Source: Alkaliphilus serpentinus (GTDB taxonomy: Bacteria > Bacillota > Clostridia > Peptostreptococcales > Natronincolaceae). From it: 50,175 nt of DNA. Positions 18,688-25,550 of the stretch are shown piece after piece. The translations under genes and the position numbers were made by a program. How positions within the stretch are numbered: the first letter of the stretch is position 1; each line of letters opens with the position of its first letter. The DNA is taken from contig NZ_WBZB01000051.1 of assembly GCF_009017255.1 (NCBI RefSeq), positions 1-50,175 on the forward strand, written 5' to 3'. Below the pieces are notes generated by a model that made no database searches, was not told where the DNA came from, and saw nothing but the letters and a program-made list of their open reading frames with translations.

Positions 18688-18742
18688 AAAAGATGCTATT
18701 TACATATAAATTAAAACAATTTATATCTAAATAACATCTTTT
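18688..18742 (-). other. Long AU-rich inverted repeat before the giant glycosyltransferase gene
   Basis: A 25-base arm (18688-18712) pairs with 18718-18742 at 23 of 25 positions around a 5-base loop. It lies after the flagellin terminator and ends about 10 bases before the Shine-Dalgarno sequence of the 1343-aa gene. There is no T run after it in the leftward direction, so it is not a classical terminator. An mRNA-stabilising 5' stem on read-through or processed transcript is possible. Confidence 0.7.
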
Positions 18743-18753
18743 CAGTTTTTAAA

Positions 18754-18777
18754 AAAGGGGTAGAATTCTACCCCTTT
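18754..18777 (-). terminator. Flagellin intrinsic terminator
   Basis: A perfect 24-base palindrome centred on GAATTC (arms AAAGGGGTAGAA and TTCTACCCCTTT), followed on the minus strand by further T residues, 14 bases after the flagellin stop codon. Flagellin is expected to be made in large amounts and mostly terminated here, with limited read-through into the glycosylation operon. Confidence 0.88.
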
Positions 18778-18791
18778 CTTAGTTCTTTCTA

Positions 18792-19610
18792 TTACCTTAA
18801 TAACTGAAGTACTCCTTGAGGAGCTTGATTTGCTTGTGCTAGCATAGCAGTTGCTGCTTGCTGTAGGATGTTGGTTCTTGTAAAGTTCATCATTTCCTTA
18901 GCCATATCAGTGTCTCTGATTCTGGACTCTGATGCTTGTAGGTTCTCAGCAGCTACGTCTACGTTCTTAATTGTGTGTTCTAATCTGTTTTGAACTGCTC
19001 CAAGATTTGCTCTGGAAGTAGCAACACTTTCGATTGCAGTGTCTATTGTTCCGATAGCGGTAGATGCATTAGCCATATTCGCTATGTCAACTCCATTAAC
19101 ACCTAAGCCAGTTGCTGTTGCGTTCATTGTTGTTACTGTAACTACTTGTGCTTGGTTTGCACCAGTTTGGAAGGTTACTGTATTTGCTGCATTTAATAGG
19201 TTAATTTTGTTGAATTGTGTATTGTCACCGATAGCTGTTAATTCGTTCTTTAACTGTGTAACTTCTGCATTTGCCATAGTTCTGTCAGCATCTTGGTAGG
19301 TTCCGTTGGCAGACTGAACAGCTAGCTCTCTCATACGCTGAAGAATAGCATGGGTTTCATTTAATGCACCCTCAGCTGTTTGAATTAAAGAGATACCATC
19401 TTGAGCATTTCTTGATGCTTGGTTTAAACCACGGATTTGTCCTCTCATTTTTTCTGAGATTGCAAGACCTGCTGCATCGTCAGCTGCTCTGTTGATTCTT
19501 AAACCAGAAGATAACTTTTCTACTGCCTTACCTTGCTCTGATCCTGTGATCTTTAATGATCTGTGAGAGTTGATTGCTAACATATTGTTGTTAATTACCA
19601 TGTTACTCAT
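18792..19610 (-). CDS. hag: Flagellin
   Basis: 272 aa, the filament subunit exported by the flagellar type III apparatus. The conserved N-terminal D0/D1 region (INNNMLAINSHRSLKITG, KLSSGLRINRAADDAAGLAI, QASRNAQDGISLIQTAEGAL) and C-terminal region (SRANLGAVQNRLEHTIKN, ESRIRDTDMAKEMMNFT, MLAQANQAPQGVLQLL) are complete. The central part, about residues 148-195, is short, lacks outer D2/D3 domains and is rich in Thr and Ser, giving candidate O-glycosylation sites. AAGGAGGAATTCAA precedes the ATG. A sigma-D promoter lies about 130 bases upstream and the leader has a CsrA-type hairpin. Confidence 0.97.
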   Translation of the reverse strand: MSNMVINNNMLAINSHRSLKITGSEQGKAVEKLSSGLRINRAADDAAGLAISEKMRGQIRGLNQASRNAQDGISLIQTAEGALNETHAILQRMRELAVQSANGTYQDADRTMANAEVTQLKNELTAIGDNTQFNKINLLNAANTVTFQTGANQAQVVTVTTMNATATGLGVNGVDIANMANASTAIGTIDTAIESVATSRANLGAVQNRLEHTIKNVDVAAENLQASESRIRDTDMAKEMMNFTRTNILQQAATAMLAQANQAPQGVLQLLR

Positions 19611-19617
19611 TTGAATT

Positions 19618-19655
19618 CCTCCTTGAATTTTATTTACCCGACATCCTTGTCTGGG
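19618..19655 (-). promoter_or_regulatory. CsrA binding sites in the flagellin leader
   Basis: On the minus strand, 19652-19641 reads AGACAAGGATGT, matching the CsrA SELEX consensus RUACARGGAUGU at 11 of 12 positions, with AGGA in the loop of a hairpin (19637-19655, GACA/TGTC plus CCC/GGG with a bulge). A second GGA is in the Shine-Dalgarno AAGGAGG at 19618-19624. One hairpin site plus one on the ribosome site is the arrangement known for B. subtilis hag. The csrA and fliW genes are immediately upstream. Confidence 0.8.
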
Positions 19656-19736
19656 CTAAAAGATTTTAATATAGGCTGCATCTCTAATCTACTGCCGGCG
19701 TTGTAGAAAATTGATGATTTTTGCCTTATACCATAT

Positions 19737-19763
19737 TTATCGGATGATAATCTTTATACTTTA
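19737..19763 (-). promoter_or_regulatory. Sigma-D (sigma-28) promoter of flagellin
   Basis: TAAA (19760-19763), exactly 15 bases, then TCCGATAA (19737-19744) on the minus strand. This differs by one base from the B. subtilis sigma-D consensus TAAA-N15-GCCGATAA. Transcription would begin near 19730, giving a leader of about 120 bases. Confidence 0.9.
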
Positions 19764-19767
19764 TAGT

Positions 19768-19804
19768 AAAAAACATAATTTTTTTAATAAAAATTATGTT
19801 TTTT
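19768..19804 (-). terminator. Terminator of the fliW-csrA transcript
   Basis: A perfect 16-bp AT-rich stem (19768-19783 with 19789-19804) and 5-base loop, ending in TTTTTT on the minus strand. It sits just upstream of the flagellin promoter, so csrA and flagellin are separate transcription units. Confidence 0.75.
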
Positions 19805-19822
19805 ATAGGGAATATTGTTATA

Positions 19823-19850
19823 AGGAATAAGTAATAGGTTATAGGTAAAT
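19823..19850. repeat. Heptamer repeat, GTAATAG class
   Basis: Four imperfect 7-base units (GGAATAA, GTAATAG, GTTATAG, GTAAATA) in one register between csrA and its terminator. The same class appears at 28791-28818 and, inverted, at 40471-40496. Confidence 0.6.
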
Positions 19851-19876
19851 AAAAGATAAAAGTAAAGCTGCTCAAA

Positions 19877-20098
19877 TTACTTTTTAAAGAGTCCCTTTAA
19901 TTGATCTAGATTTTGAGGCTTACTGGCAGCCTTATTCTCCTCTTCAATCGTTAAGTATACCTCTTTTCTATAGATTTCAATATTTTTCGGAGCGGAGATA
20001 CCTACTTTTACTTTACCTTCTTCAATACCAAGAATTTTTATTTCTATGTCTTTACCTAAAACAATGCTTTCATCAGTTTTTCTTGTTAGTACTAACAC
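19877..20098 (-). CDS. csrA: CsrA translational regulator
   Basis: 73 aa, standard Csr[21 protein letters not shown] at the N-terminus and [19 protein letters not shown] containing the RNA-binding strand. The dimer binds GGA motifs in hairpin loops and, in B. subtilis, blocks flagellin translation unless FliW sequesters it. The gene starts 12 bases after fliW ends, so FliW and CsrA are made from the same message. The flagellin leader downstream carries matching sites. Confidence 0.97.
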   Translation of the reverse strand: MLVLTRKTDESIVLGKDIEIKILGIEEGKVKVGISAPKNIEIYRKEVYLTIEEENKAASKPQNLDQLKGLFKK

Positions 20099-20110
20099 GA
20101 CCTCTCCCTC

Positions 20111-20551
20111 CTATCCCATTTTCATTTCATCTAAAATTAGATGCTTAATATGGTATCGATTATCTTCTAAAACCACTTGCTTCCCTTTTTTATTTTTAGA
20201 ATTAATAATAATAGGGGCAGCTAGGTTTGCTGTCATCTTATTAATATCCTCTGGGATTACCACGATTACGTAGGTAGCCACATCCTCAGGAGTTTCTATT
20301 TCTAGCCCTTCAACTATTGAGCTAGGAATTTCAAAATCATAATTTTTCTTAAAAACAAAAGGATTTATAATTACGAAGGATATTTCGGTATTATCAACTG
20401 ATTGAAGCCAACAAAAGGGTACATCCTCCTGGGGGTTATCTACTATTATAAACTGAGTTAAGTCTTCAAACCCTGGTATGCCGTTTTCAAACTGAATGAT
20501 GCTTTCTTCATTTACTTGAATTTCACCTAAGCTTTTAGTGTTTAATATCAT
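20111..20551 (-). CDS. fliW: Flagellar assembly factor FliW
   Basis: 146 aa, full length. FliW binds flagellin in the cytosol and, when flagellin is exported, binds CsrA allosterically and lifts repression of flagellin translation. Family segments are QFENGIPGFEDLTQFIIVD, PFCWLQSVDNTEISFVIINP and VATYVIVVIPEDINKMTANLAAPIIIN. It overlaps nothing, lies 61 bases after the yviE-like gene and is followed by csrA, as in B. subtilis. Confidence 0.96.
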   Translation of the reverse strand: MILNTKSLGEIQVNEESIIQFENGIPGFEDLTQFIIVDNPQEDVPFCWLQSVDNTEISFVIINPFVFKKNYDFEIPSSIVEGLEIETPEDVATYVIVVIPEDINKMTANLAAPIIINSKNKKGKQVVLEDNRYHIKHLILDEMKMG

Positions 20552-20612
20552 TTATAAGCACCCCTTTTTATATTAAATAGTTCATTTTATTACAATATAA
20601 TGGTGGGAGAAA

Positions 20613-21176
20613 TTATCCACCTAGTACATTAACATTTTCACCAACAAAGTCAATTTTTAAATAGTTCTTCTGTTTTAAATAAATGTTTATATCTCCTCGA
20701 TAATACTTAATATCTGGTGTAATTTTGCCCATATTAAGGTCGATGTATCCTCTTTCTACATATCCAGACACTTCACCTTGTATGACTTCAATTTCTGGTC
20801 TACTTTTTGGAATCATATCAAAGTTGAAGGATTTTTCCTTGGCAGCATATCTAGCCTTTGCCTGACGGGCTATGGCCATGCCATTATGGATATCTGCCAT
20901 TTCCTTTCCTTCTCCAGCAATCCTTGCTGTTGCCTGTAGGGCAGCTACTCTGCCTTTATTGGCAAGTTCTCTGGACATTTCCATAGTACTTTTAAGACCA
21001 GCTTCGGCAAAGCACCGACTCTGGTCTATTAATAATACTGCTTCCTCTGATTGTATATGTAGCTTTGAATCCTTAGTGCTTAATTTCATTGGCCATTGGT
21101 TTTGTTGTATAGAAAACTCACCAAAGTTCGAGTTTATACCAATTAAAGCACTTTGAGATTGAATTCTAATCTGCAT
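20613..21176 (-). CDS. YviE-like DUF6470 protein
   Basis: 187 aa, matching the B. subtilis YviE/DUF6470 type in length, position (between flgL and fliW) and pattern: IRIQSQSALIGINSNFGEF at the start, a central helical part with GRVAALQATARIAGEGKEMA, and a C-terminal beta-rich part (YVERGYIDLNMGKITPDIKY). Its biochemical role is unknown; the strict link with flagellar hook-filament junction genes suggests assembly or regulation. Confidence 0.88.
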   Translation of the reverse strand: MQIRIQSQSALIGINSNFGEFSIQQNQWPMKLSTKDSKLHIQSEEAVLLIDQSRCFAEAGLKSTMEMSRELANKGRVAALQATARIAGEGKEMADIHNGMAIARQAKARYAAKEKSFNFDMIPKSRPEIEVIQGEVSGYVERGYIDLNMGKITPDIKYYRGDINIYLKQKNYLKIDFVGENVNVLGG

Positions 21177-21212
21177 AATTAATCACCCTACCTATAAAGG
21201 TATTAGTCCTTC

Positions 21213-22157
21213 TTATCTTAAGAAATCCAGTAAACTGGGTTGTATAATTCTTGCACCTACTGATAAAGATGATCTATAGACATTCTCTTCATTTAGAAGT
21301 TGCATGATAACCTCGCTCATGTCTGCATCCTCTATTTGAGATTGAAGGCTTTTGAAGTTTACATTGGTATCTGCAATTCTACTACTAACCAACTCCATTC
21401 GATTAACCTTTGCTCCTATTTCAGACCTAGCCGTCAGGTTTATATCGATATATTCATCGATCACATCTAAGGACCCAGTTAATTGTCCAAAATCCTCAGC
21501 ATTTAGATGTCCAATAATGTCATCAATCTGTGTTATTAAATCTGCCTGTCCGCCAGCAGCTACTATTCTGTCCCCTCCCAATGGGAGATTATGAAATATT
21601 TCAAAGCCTAAGGTGTTAATCTCTATGGTCTCAGCCACACCTATTTCGAATTTTATTTTATCATCAACTGTTGCTGGGTCATACATATCTCTTAAATTTA
21701 TGAGGTAATTACCATTATTGTCCAATAACTTTTCGTCTGTTTTCTTACCTGAAAAGACATACTTTCCAGCATAAGTAGTATTACCTAAGCTTATTATTTG
21801 TGACTTTATTTCTTCAACTTCACCCTTTATTTTTACCAAATCATCCCCGGTAAGAACACCATTGGCGGCTTGACCAACCAGTTCTCTTAATCTGGTTAGA
21901 GCATTACCCACATCCTTAACTGCCAATTCAGTTGTCTCTAGAAAAGACGTTGCATCATCAACATTCTTTTTAAACTGTTCAAGCTCACTAAGATCTGCTT
22001 TTATCTTCATACTTCTAGAGATAGCTACAGGATCATCTGAGGGTGCATGGATCCTTTTTCCAGTTGAAACCTGCATTTGTCTCTTATCTAAGCCCAGCAT
22101 GTTTTTATTCATATTTCGTAGCATATTTGAAATCATCATGTTGTTGGTAACTCGCAA
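21213..22157 (-). CDS. flgL: Flagellar hook-filament junction protein FlgL
   Basis: 314 aa. FlgL forms the second ring of the hook-filament junction. The flagellin-like N-terminus (RVTNNMMISNMLRNMNKN, QMQVSTGKRIHAPSDDPVAI) and C-terminus (SRIADTNVNFKSLQSQIEDA, LNEENVYRSSLSVGARIIQPSLLDFL) are intact. The start is TTG at 22157, fixed by AGGAGGG nine bases upstream and by the family's N-terminal MRVT pattern. It is separated from flgK by a non-flagellar gene, unlike in B. subtilis. Confidence 0.94.
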   Translation of the reverse strand: MRVTNNMMISNMLRNMNKNMLGLDKRQMQVSTGKRIHAPSDDPVAISRSMKIKADLSELEQFKKNVDDATSFLETTELAVKDVGNALTRLRELVGQAANGVLTGDDLVKIKGEVEEIKSQIISLGNTTYAGKYVFSGKKTDEKLLDNNGNYLINLRDMYDPATVDDKIKFEIGVAETIEINTLGFEIFHNLPLGGDRIVAAGGQADLITQIDDIIGHLNAEDFGQLTGSLDVIDEYIDINLTARSEIGAKVNRMELVSSRIADTNVNFKSLQSQIEDADMSEVIMQLLNEENVYRSSLSVGARIIQPSLLDFLR

Positions 22158-22178
22158 AGTCGGTTCCCTCCTCTTTTA

Positions 22179-22213
22179 GTGAAAAGTTAAAAATGAAAAG
22201 TTAAAAATTAAAT
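22179..22213. repeat. Heptamer array, left arm of the pair around the four-helix-bundle gene
   Basis: Five in-register 7-base units: GTGAAAA, GTTAAAA, ATGAAAA, GTTAAAA, ATTAAAT. Read on the opposite strand they resemble the array at 22607-22636, so the two arrays bracket the intervening gene as inverted repeats. Confidence 0.8.
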
Positions 22214-22243
22214 TCTTATACCATTATAAAAATGTATATAAAA

Positions 22244-22594
22244 TCACAAGCTTAATTTGCTATTCTTAACTGCTTTTGCTAATAATTTTATTAAATCAGT
22301 ACACTCCTTCAACAAGTCATTCAACTCATTAATATATTCACTATTGGTTTCTAGTAACAATCTTAACCAGTATCGTGTCTCAGCTGCTTCCTTTAAGGAT
22401 ATTGAAAGCTTAGAAATAAAATCTTTTTTACTCTGAGCATATTGTGCTTCTTCAATATTAGCACCGATACTTGTTCCAGACTTCAATAACTGATGTGATA
22501 CTACATATTCTTTGTCTTGGTATAATCTTTTACATAGCTTTACTATTTTTATTGAAAACTCAAATGACTTATCACTGATAATATTTTTGCTCAT
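22244..22594 (-). CDS. Four-helix bundle protein (23S rRNA intervening-sequence family)
   Basis: 116 aa, the small helical family first named from proteins encoded in 23S rRNA intervening sequences (TIGR02436/S23). Typical segments are KSFEFSIKIVKLCKRLYQ, VVSHQLLKSGTSIGANIEEA and SKKDFISKLSISLKEAAETRYWL. Function is unknown; members are scattered irregularly among genomes and form pentamers in known structures. Here it interrupts the flgK-flgL pair and is tightly bracketed by inverted heptamer arrays (22179-22213 and 22607-22636). This suggests insertion as a unit of about 460 bases. Probably expressed from the flagellar operon by read-through. Confidence 0.9.
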   Translation of the reverse strand: MSKNIISDKSFEFSIKIVKLCKRLYQDKEYVVSHQLLKSGTSIGANIEEAQYAQSKKDFISKLSISLKEAAETRYWLRLLLETNSEYINELNDLLKECTDLIKLLAKAVKNSKLSL

Positions 22595-22606
22595 TGTAGC
22601 TCACCC

Positions 22607-22636
22607 ATTTTTCATTTTTCACTTTTCATTTTTCAC
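22607..22636. repeat. Heptamer array, right arm of the pair around the four-helix-bundle gene
   Basis: Units ATTTTTC, ATTTTTC, ACTTTTC, ATTTTTC then ACTAG, in one 7-base register, inverted relative to 22179-22213. A small stem-loop (TTTATGC-AAA-GCATAAA) follows before the flgK stop codon. Confidence 0.8.
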
Positions 22637-22662
22637 TAGATAAATTTATGCAAAGCATAAAC

Positions 22663-24228
22663 TTATCTGCCCACTAATCCAATCTTATTAATAACTGTAT
22701 CTAGCATTTCATCCATAGTGGTTACCATTCTAGCAGAGGCATTATATGCATGTTGGAACTTAACCATATTAGACATTTCCTCATCTAGGGATACCCCTGC
22801 TATGGATTCTCTTTGTCGGTTAATCTGTTCTACTAGAAAGGATTGATTATCGGTCATTCTAATGGCTTCTTGAGTGTCAACCCCTAGGTTAGAGATTAAG
22901 GCTTTTACAAAGTCCTCTGGTTTACCCTCACTAAACATTGCAAAATCATGTCTCAATTGGGATAAGGCTAAGGCCCTTGAACCGTCACCTGGTAATAGAT
23001 TTGCTTCAGCCGATGCAGCAATTTTATTTGGGTCTGCATCTATGTCTAAGGATATTTTTATATTTTTAGCTGAAATATTCCCTAACTCTGGAATATAGGC
23101 ACCATGATTACCAGGATTATATATAAGCTTATCTGGAGTATCATCCAGTGGCAATGCTAAGGCAGGAGTTGCTACCCCTTGTACAGTAAAAAATGCCACT
23201 CCATTGGTTCCGGTTAATCCATAGGCTGATGCATGGATTTTGTTGACTTCATTGGCAAAGGTATTTACAAAGTTATTTAACTGATGTATATAGTAGGGCA
23301 CTCCTTTTGTTTCGGCTGAAAGTCCATCCCTTAAGTCCAGAAGTCCTTTTAAATCGCCGCTTAGGGCTTTAGTATCTATTGTATCACCGTTGGCCCATTT
23401 TACCTGTTTCATATGAATTTGATTATCAAAGGTGCTGGCGACACTTGTGCTTGTATCTAGCTTATTAACTCTATTGTGATAAACCAAGGGTTGTCCATTA
23501 ATTTGGAGAACCATCTTGTTGTTTTTACCATTTCCACTTTTATCATTTGGATCTTGAACCTCTATCATATCTATGTTAACAAGCTTTGATAGCTCATCCA
23601 CTAGCATATTTCTTTGATCTCGATGATCATTGGCATGGCTACCATCAGATTCTAAGCGGTGAATCTGCTCATTTAATAGTGCAATCTGTTCTGCATAGGC
23701 ATTAATTGATGTCACTGTTGTTTCTACATCAAAGTTTAAATCCCTAGCCATTTTTTCCAATTGACTATACATATGGTTCACTGTATTGGTGAAGGTGATT
23801 CCCCTCTGTCTAACCAAAGCTCTAGTCGTTTGACTCTCTGGGTTTTTACTAAGCTCCTGAAAGGAGGAAAACAACTCATCCATAACTGTCGTTATACCAG
23901 AGTCTGATGGCTCATTGAATATTGCTTCTATAAACTTAAGACCATCTCTTTTAGCTTCCCAATAACCCTGGGTCTTAACCTCACTTCTATACTTAAAATC
24001 TAAAAACTCATTCCGAAACTGAGTTATTGATATCGTATCTACTCCTGTTCCCAGAGTGCCTTGTCCACCAAAAAGTCTTAAGGGATTACTTTGAACCTGA
24101 TTTAATCTCTGTCTAGAGAATCCCTTAGTATTAACGTTGGATATGTTATGTCCTGTGATATCTAATGCCCTTTGTGCTGCAAACAGTCCCGAACGTACTG
24201 TGTTAAATCCTGTAAATGTAGAGCGCAT
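22663..24228 (-). CDS. flgK: Flagellar hook-associated protein FlgK
   Basis: 521 aa. FlgK forms the first ring of the hook-filament junction. The N-terminal rod/hook motif (RSGLFAAQRALDITGHNISN, NTKGFSRQRLNQVQ) and the C-terminal segment (GVSLDEEMSNMVKFQHAYNA, RMVTTMDEMLDTVINKIG) are complete and the length is normal. It starts 12 bases after flgN ends with AAAGGGGGATAATC before the ATG. Confidence 0.95.
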   Translation of the reverse strand: MRSTFTGFNTVRSGLFAAQRALDITGHNISNVNTKGFSRQRLNQVQSNPLRLFGGQGTLGTGVDTISITQFRNEFLDFKYRSEVKTQGYWEAKRDGLKFIEAIFNEPSDSGITTVMDELFSSFQELSKNPESQTTRALVRQRGITFTNTVNHMYSQLEKMARDLNFDVETTVTSINAYAEQIALLNEQIHRLESDGSHANDHRDQRNMLVDELSKLVNIDMIEVQDPNDKSGNGKNNKMVLQINGQPLVYHNRVNKLDTSTSVASTFDNQIHMKQVKWANGDTIDTKALSGDLKGLLDLRDGLSAETKGVPYYIHQLNNFVNTFANEVNKIHASAYGLTGTNGVAFFTVQGVATPALALPLDDTPDKLIYNPGNHGAYIPELGNISAKNIKISLDIDADPNKIAASAEANLLPGDGSRALALSQLRHDFAMFSEGKPEDFVKALISNLGVDTQEAIRMTDNQSFLVEQINRQRESIAGVSLDEEMSNMVKFQHAYNASARMVTTMDEMLDTVINKIGLVGR

Positions 24229-24240
24229 GATTATCCCCCT

Positions 24241-24738
24241 TTATATCCTTGCATCAAATAAGTTGGTCTTTTGCTTACCCTTTTCAGTAGGGTTGCCGCT
24301 ATAATTTGATGTGCTCTGTAGATTGCTGGTTAGCAACTCCATATTAAAATTTATATAATCTAAATGTTGATTCATCAACTTTTCATTTAACTCATTTATC
24401 TCTTTTATTTCGGCAATAACATTCAGCATTTGATTTCGAAGATCATCTATTTGCTGAACCATTTCCGAATTCTTTAAATGAATCAATAAATCCGAAATAC
24501 TATGAAGCTCTTCAACACCAATCTCCTTAGCAGCATTCGTTAGAATAGACCTTCTAATTTTTTCGAAGGTAGCCATTTTCATCAGATATTGCTGCTCCTT
24601 AATGGTCATTTTCTCCAATTCTTTCAGATTGGCTGTTTTTATAACCTCAAACTTTTCCTTCTCTAGTTTCAGTATTTCATGATATAAGATCTTTTCTTGA
24701 TTAAGGGATTCCATCAATTGATCAGTAGTTTTTATCAT
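24241..24738 (-). CDS. flgN: FlgN-type export chaperone
   Basis: 165 aa, helical, with the FlgN-family pattern of an N-terminal long helix pair (LMESLNQEKILYHEILKLEK, VIKTANLKELEKMTIKEQQY). It matches B. subtilis FlgN (YvyG) in position between flgM and flgK. FlgN keeps FlgK and FlgL soluble before export. Sequence conservation in this family is weak, so position carries much of the call. Confidence 0.85.
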   Translation of the reverse strand: MIKTTDQLMESLNQEKILYHEILKLEKEKFEVIKTANLKELEKMTIKEQQYLMKMATFEKIRRSILTNAAKEIGVEELHSISDLLIHLKNSEMVQQIDDLRNQMLNVIAEIKEINELNEKLMNQHLDYINFNMELLTSNLQSTSNYSGNPTEKGKQKTNLFDARI

Positions 24739-24765
24739 TTATCATCACCCCAAATTTTGTGAAGG

Positions 24766-25059
24766 CTATATTTTCTTATCTATTTGAATTCCTTCAATAA
24801 TTTTCTCTGCTATTTCTTTACCTGATATATTATATCTGCCCTGCTGAATCTTCTCCTTTAGCTCATTCACCTTCTCTTCTCTTACTTCTGGAAGGTCTTT
24901 ATAAGCCTTCATAGCAATCTGAAATTCCTTTGCAGCACCTGATAATTCAAGCTGATCCTTTGGAAGTTCAGCATTGCTGACTTTTTCTGTAGTTTTGCGA
25001 TTGGTTTTTCCGTATATTTCTAAAACCTTTGCTATATTAGGGTTATTAAAAATTTTCAT
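24766..25059 (-). CDS. flgM: Anti-sigma-28 factor FlgM
   Basis: 97 aa from the ATG at 25059, which has GAGGTG seven bases upstream; a TTG at 25074 would overlap that site. The C-terminal half (DQLELSGAAKEFQIAMKAYK, VREEKVNELKEKIQQGRYNI, SGKEIAEKIIEGI) is the typical sigma-D-binding region. FlgM holds sigma-D inactive until the hook is complete. Its own sigma-D promoter lies between it and yvyF, giving negative feedback. Confidence 0.93.
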   Translation of the reverse strand: MKIFNNPNIAKVLEIYGKTNRKTTEKVSNAELPKDQLELSGAAKEFQIAMKAYKDLPEVREEKVNELKEKIQQGRYNISGKEIAEKIIEGIQIDKKI

Positions 25060-25063
25060 ATAA

Positions 25064-25124
25064 AAACACCTCAACTTATCCGATTTATTTTGATATTCTT
25101 ATTATCGGCAATATTAAGGTGTTT
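25064..25124 (-). promoter_or_regulatory. Inverted repeat able to hide the flgM ribosome binding site
   Basis: AAACACCTTAA (minus strand, 25124-25114) can pair with TTGAGGTGTTT (25074-25064): 11 bp with one G-U pair. An inner CCGAT/ATCGG pair (25108-25104 with 25084-25080) adds to it. The flgM Shine-Dalgarno GAGGTG is inside the stem. RNA started at the sigma-D promoter lacks the upstream arm, so only longer read-through RNA could form this fold. The stem is followed by TTTTTA, so weak termination is an alternative reading. Confidence 0.6.
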
Positions 25125-25128
25125 CTTA
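25102..25128 (-). promoter_or_regulatory. Sigma-D (sigma-28) promoter of flgM
   Basis: TAAG (25125-25128), 15 bases, then GCCGATAA (25102-25109) on the minus strand. The -10 element is a perfect consensus and the -35 differs at one base. B. subtilis flgM also has a sigma-D promoter at this place. Confidence 0.87.
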
Positions 25129-25131
25129 ATA

Positions 25132-25548
25132 CTATTTTTGTTTTTTTCTCATTTCTGCAATAAACATTCTATTGGTGGTTGAAGTCTTAACTTCTGGTTT
25201 CTTTTCATGGGCCTTGGGTAAAACTGATTCAAATCCCCTTTTTAATTCTACAGCACAACTATCACAGAATCTACCTGACTTAATGGCTTTTCCACATCTC
25301 TCACAATCTAAGAAAAAGTTACTTTCATCCCTAATTTCTATTCTGTTATCCCTTAGAAATTTTAAAATAAGCTTTTCGGATACTTCAGTGGCCTCTGATA
25401 CCTCCGATATAGTTGCCCCTGGATGATCATATAGATATTCCTTCACCCTTTTAAAGCTTTCCTCATCATTTTCTCCACATCTGGAGCAAATCTCAGAGCC
25501 TCTATATGAAAAAACCCTTCCACATTTTATACAATTTCTTAAATCCAT
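25132..25548 (-). CDS. yvyF: YvyF flagellar operon zinc protein
   Basis: 138 aa of the TIGR03826 flagellar-region family. It has an N-terminal zinc ribbon (NCIKCGRVFSYRGSEICSRC), a small helical domain (KRVKEYLYDHPGATISEVSE, TEVSEKLILKFLRDNRI) that looks like a helix-turn-helix fold, and a second four-cysteine cluster (LDCERCGKAIKSGRFCDSCA). Function is unsettled; in B. subtilis it lies between comFC and flgM, as here. The ribosome site GGAGGAGGG is in the last codons of comF. A shorter paralogue is at 975-1214. Confidence 0.9.
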   Translation of the reverse strand: MDLRNCIKCGRVFSYRGSEICSRCGENDEESFKRVKEYLYDHPGATISEVSEATEVSEKLILKFLRDNRIEIRDESNFFLDCERCGKAIKSGRFCDSCAVELKRGFESVLPKAHEKKPEVKTSTTNRMFIAEMRKKQK

Positions 25549-25550
25549 AA

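Noticed and set aside
19039-19299. An 86-codon plus-strand frame inside flagellin, and similar frames opposite the large glycosyltransferase, flgK, murA and mbl genes
   Set aside because: They lie fully opposite well-supported genes, lack ribosome sites and read as reverse-frame shadows.
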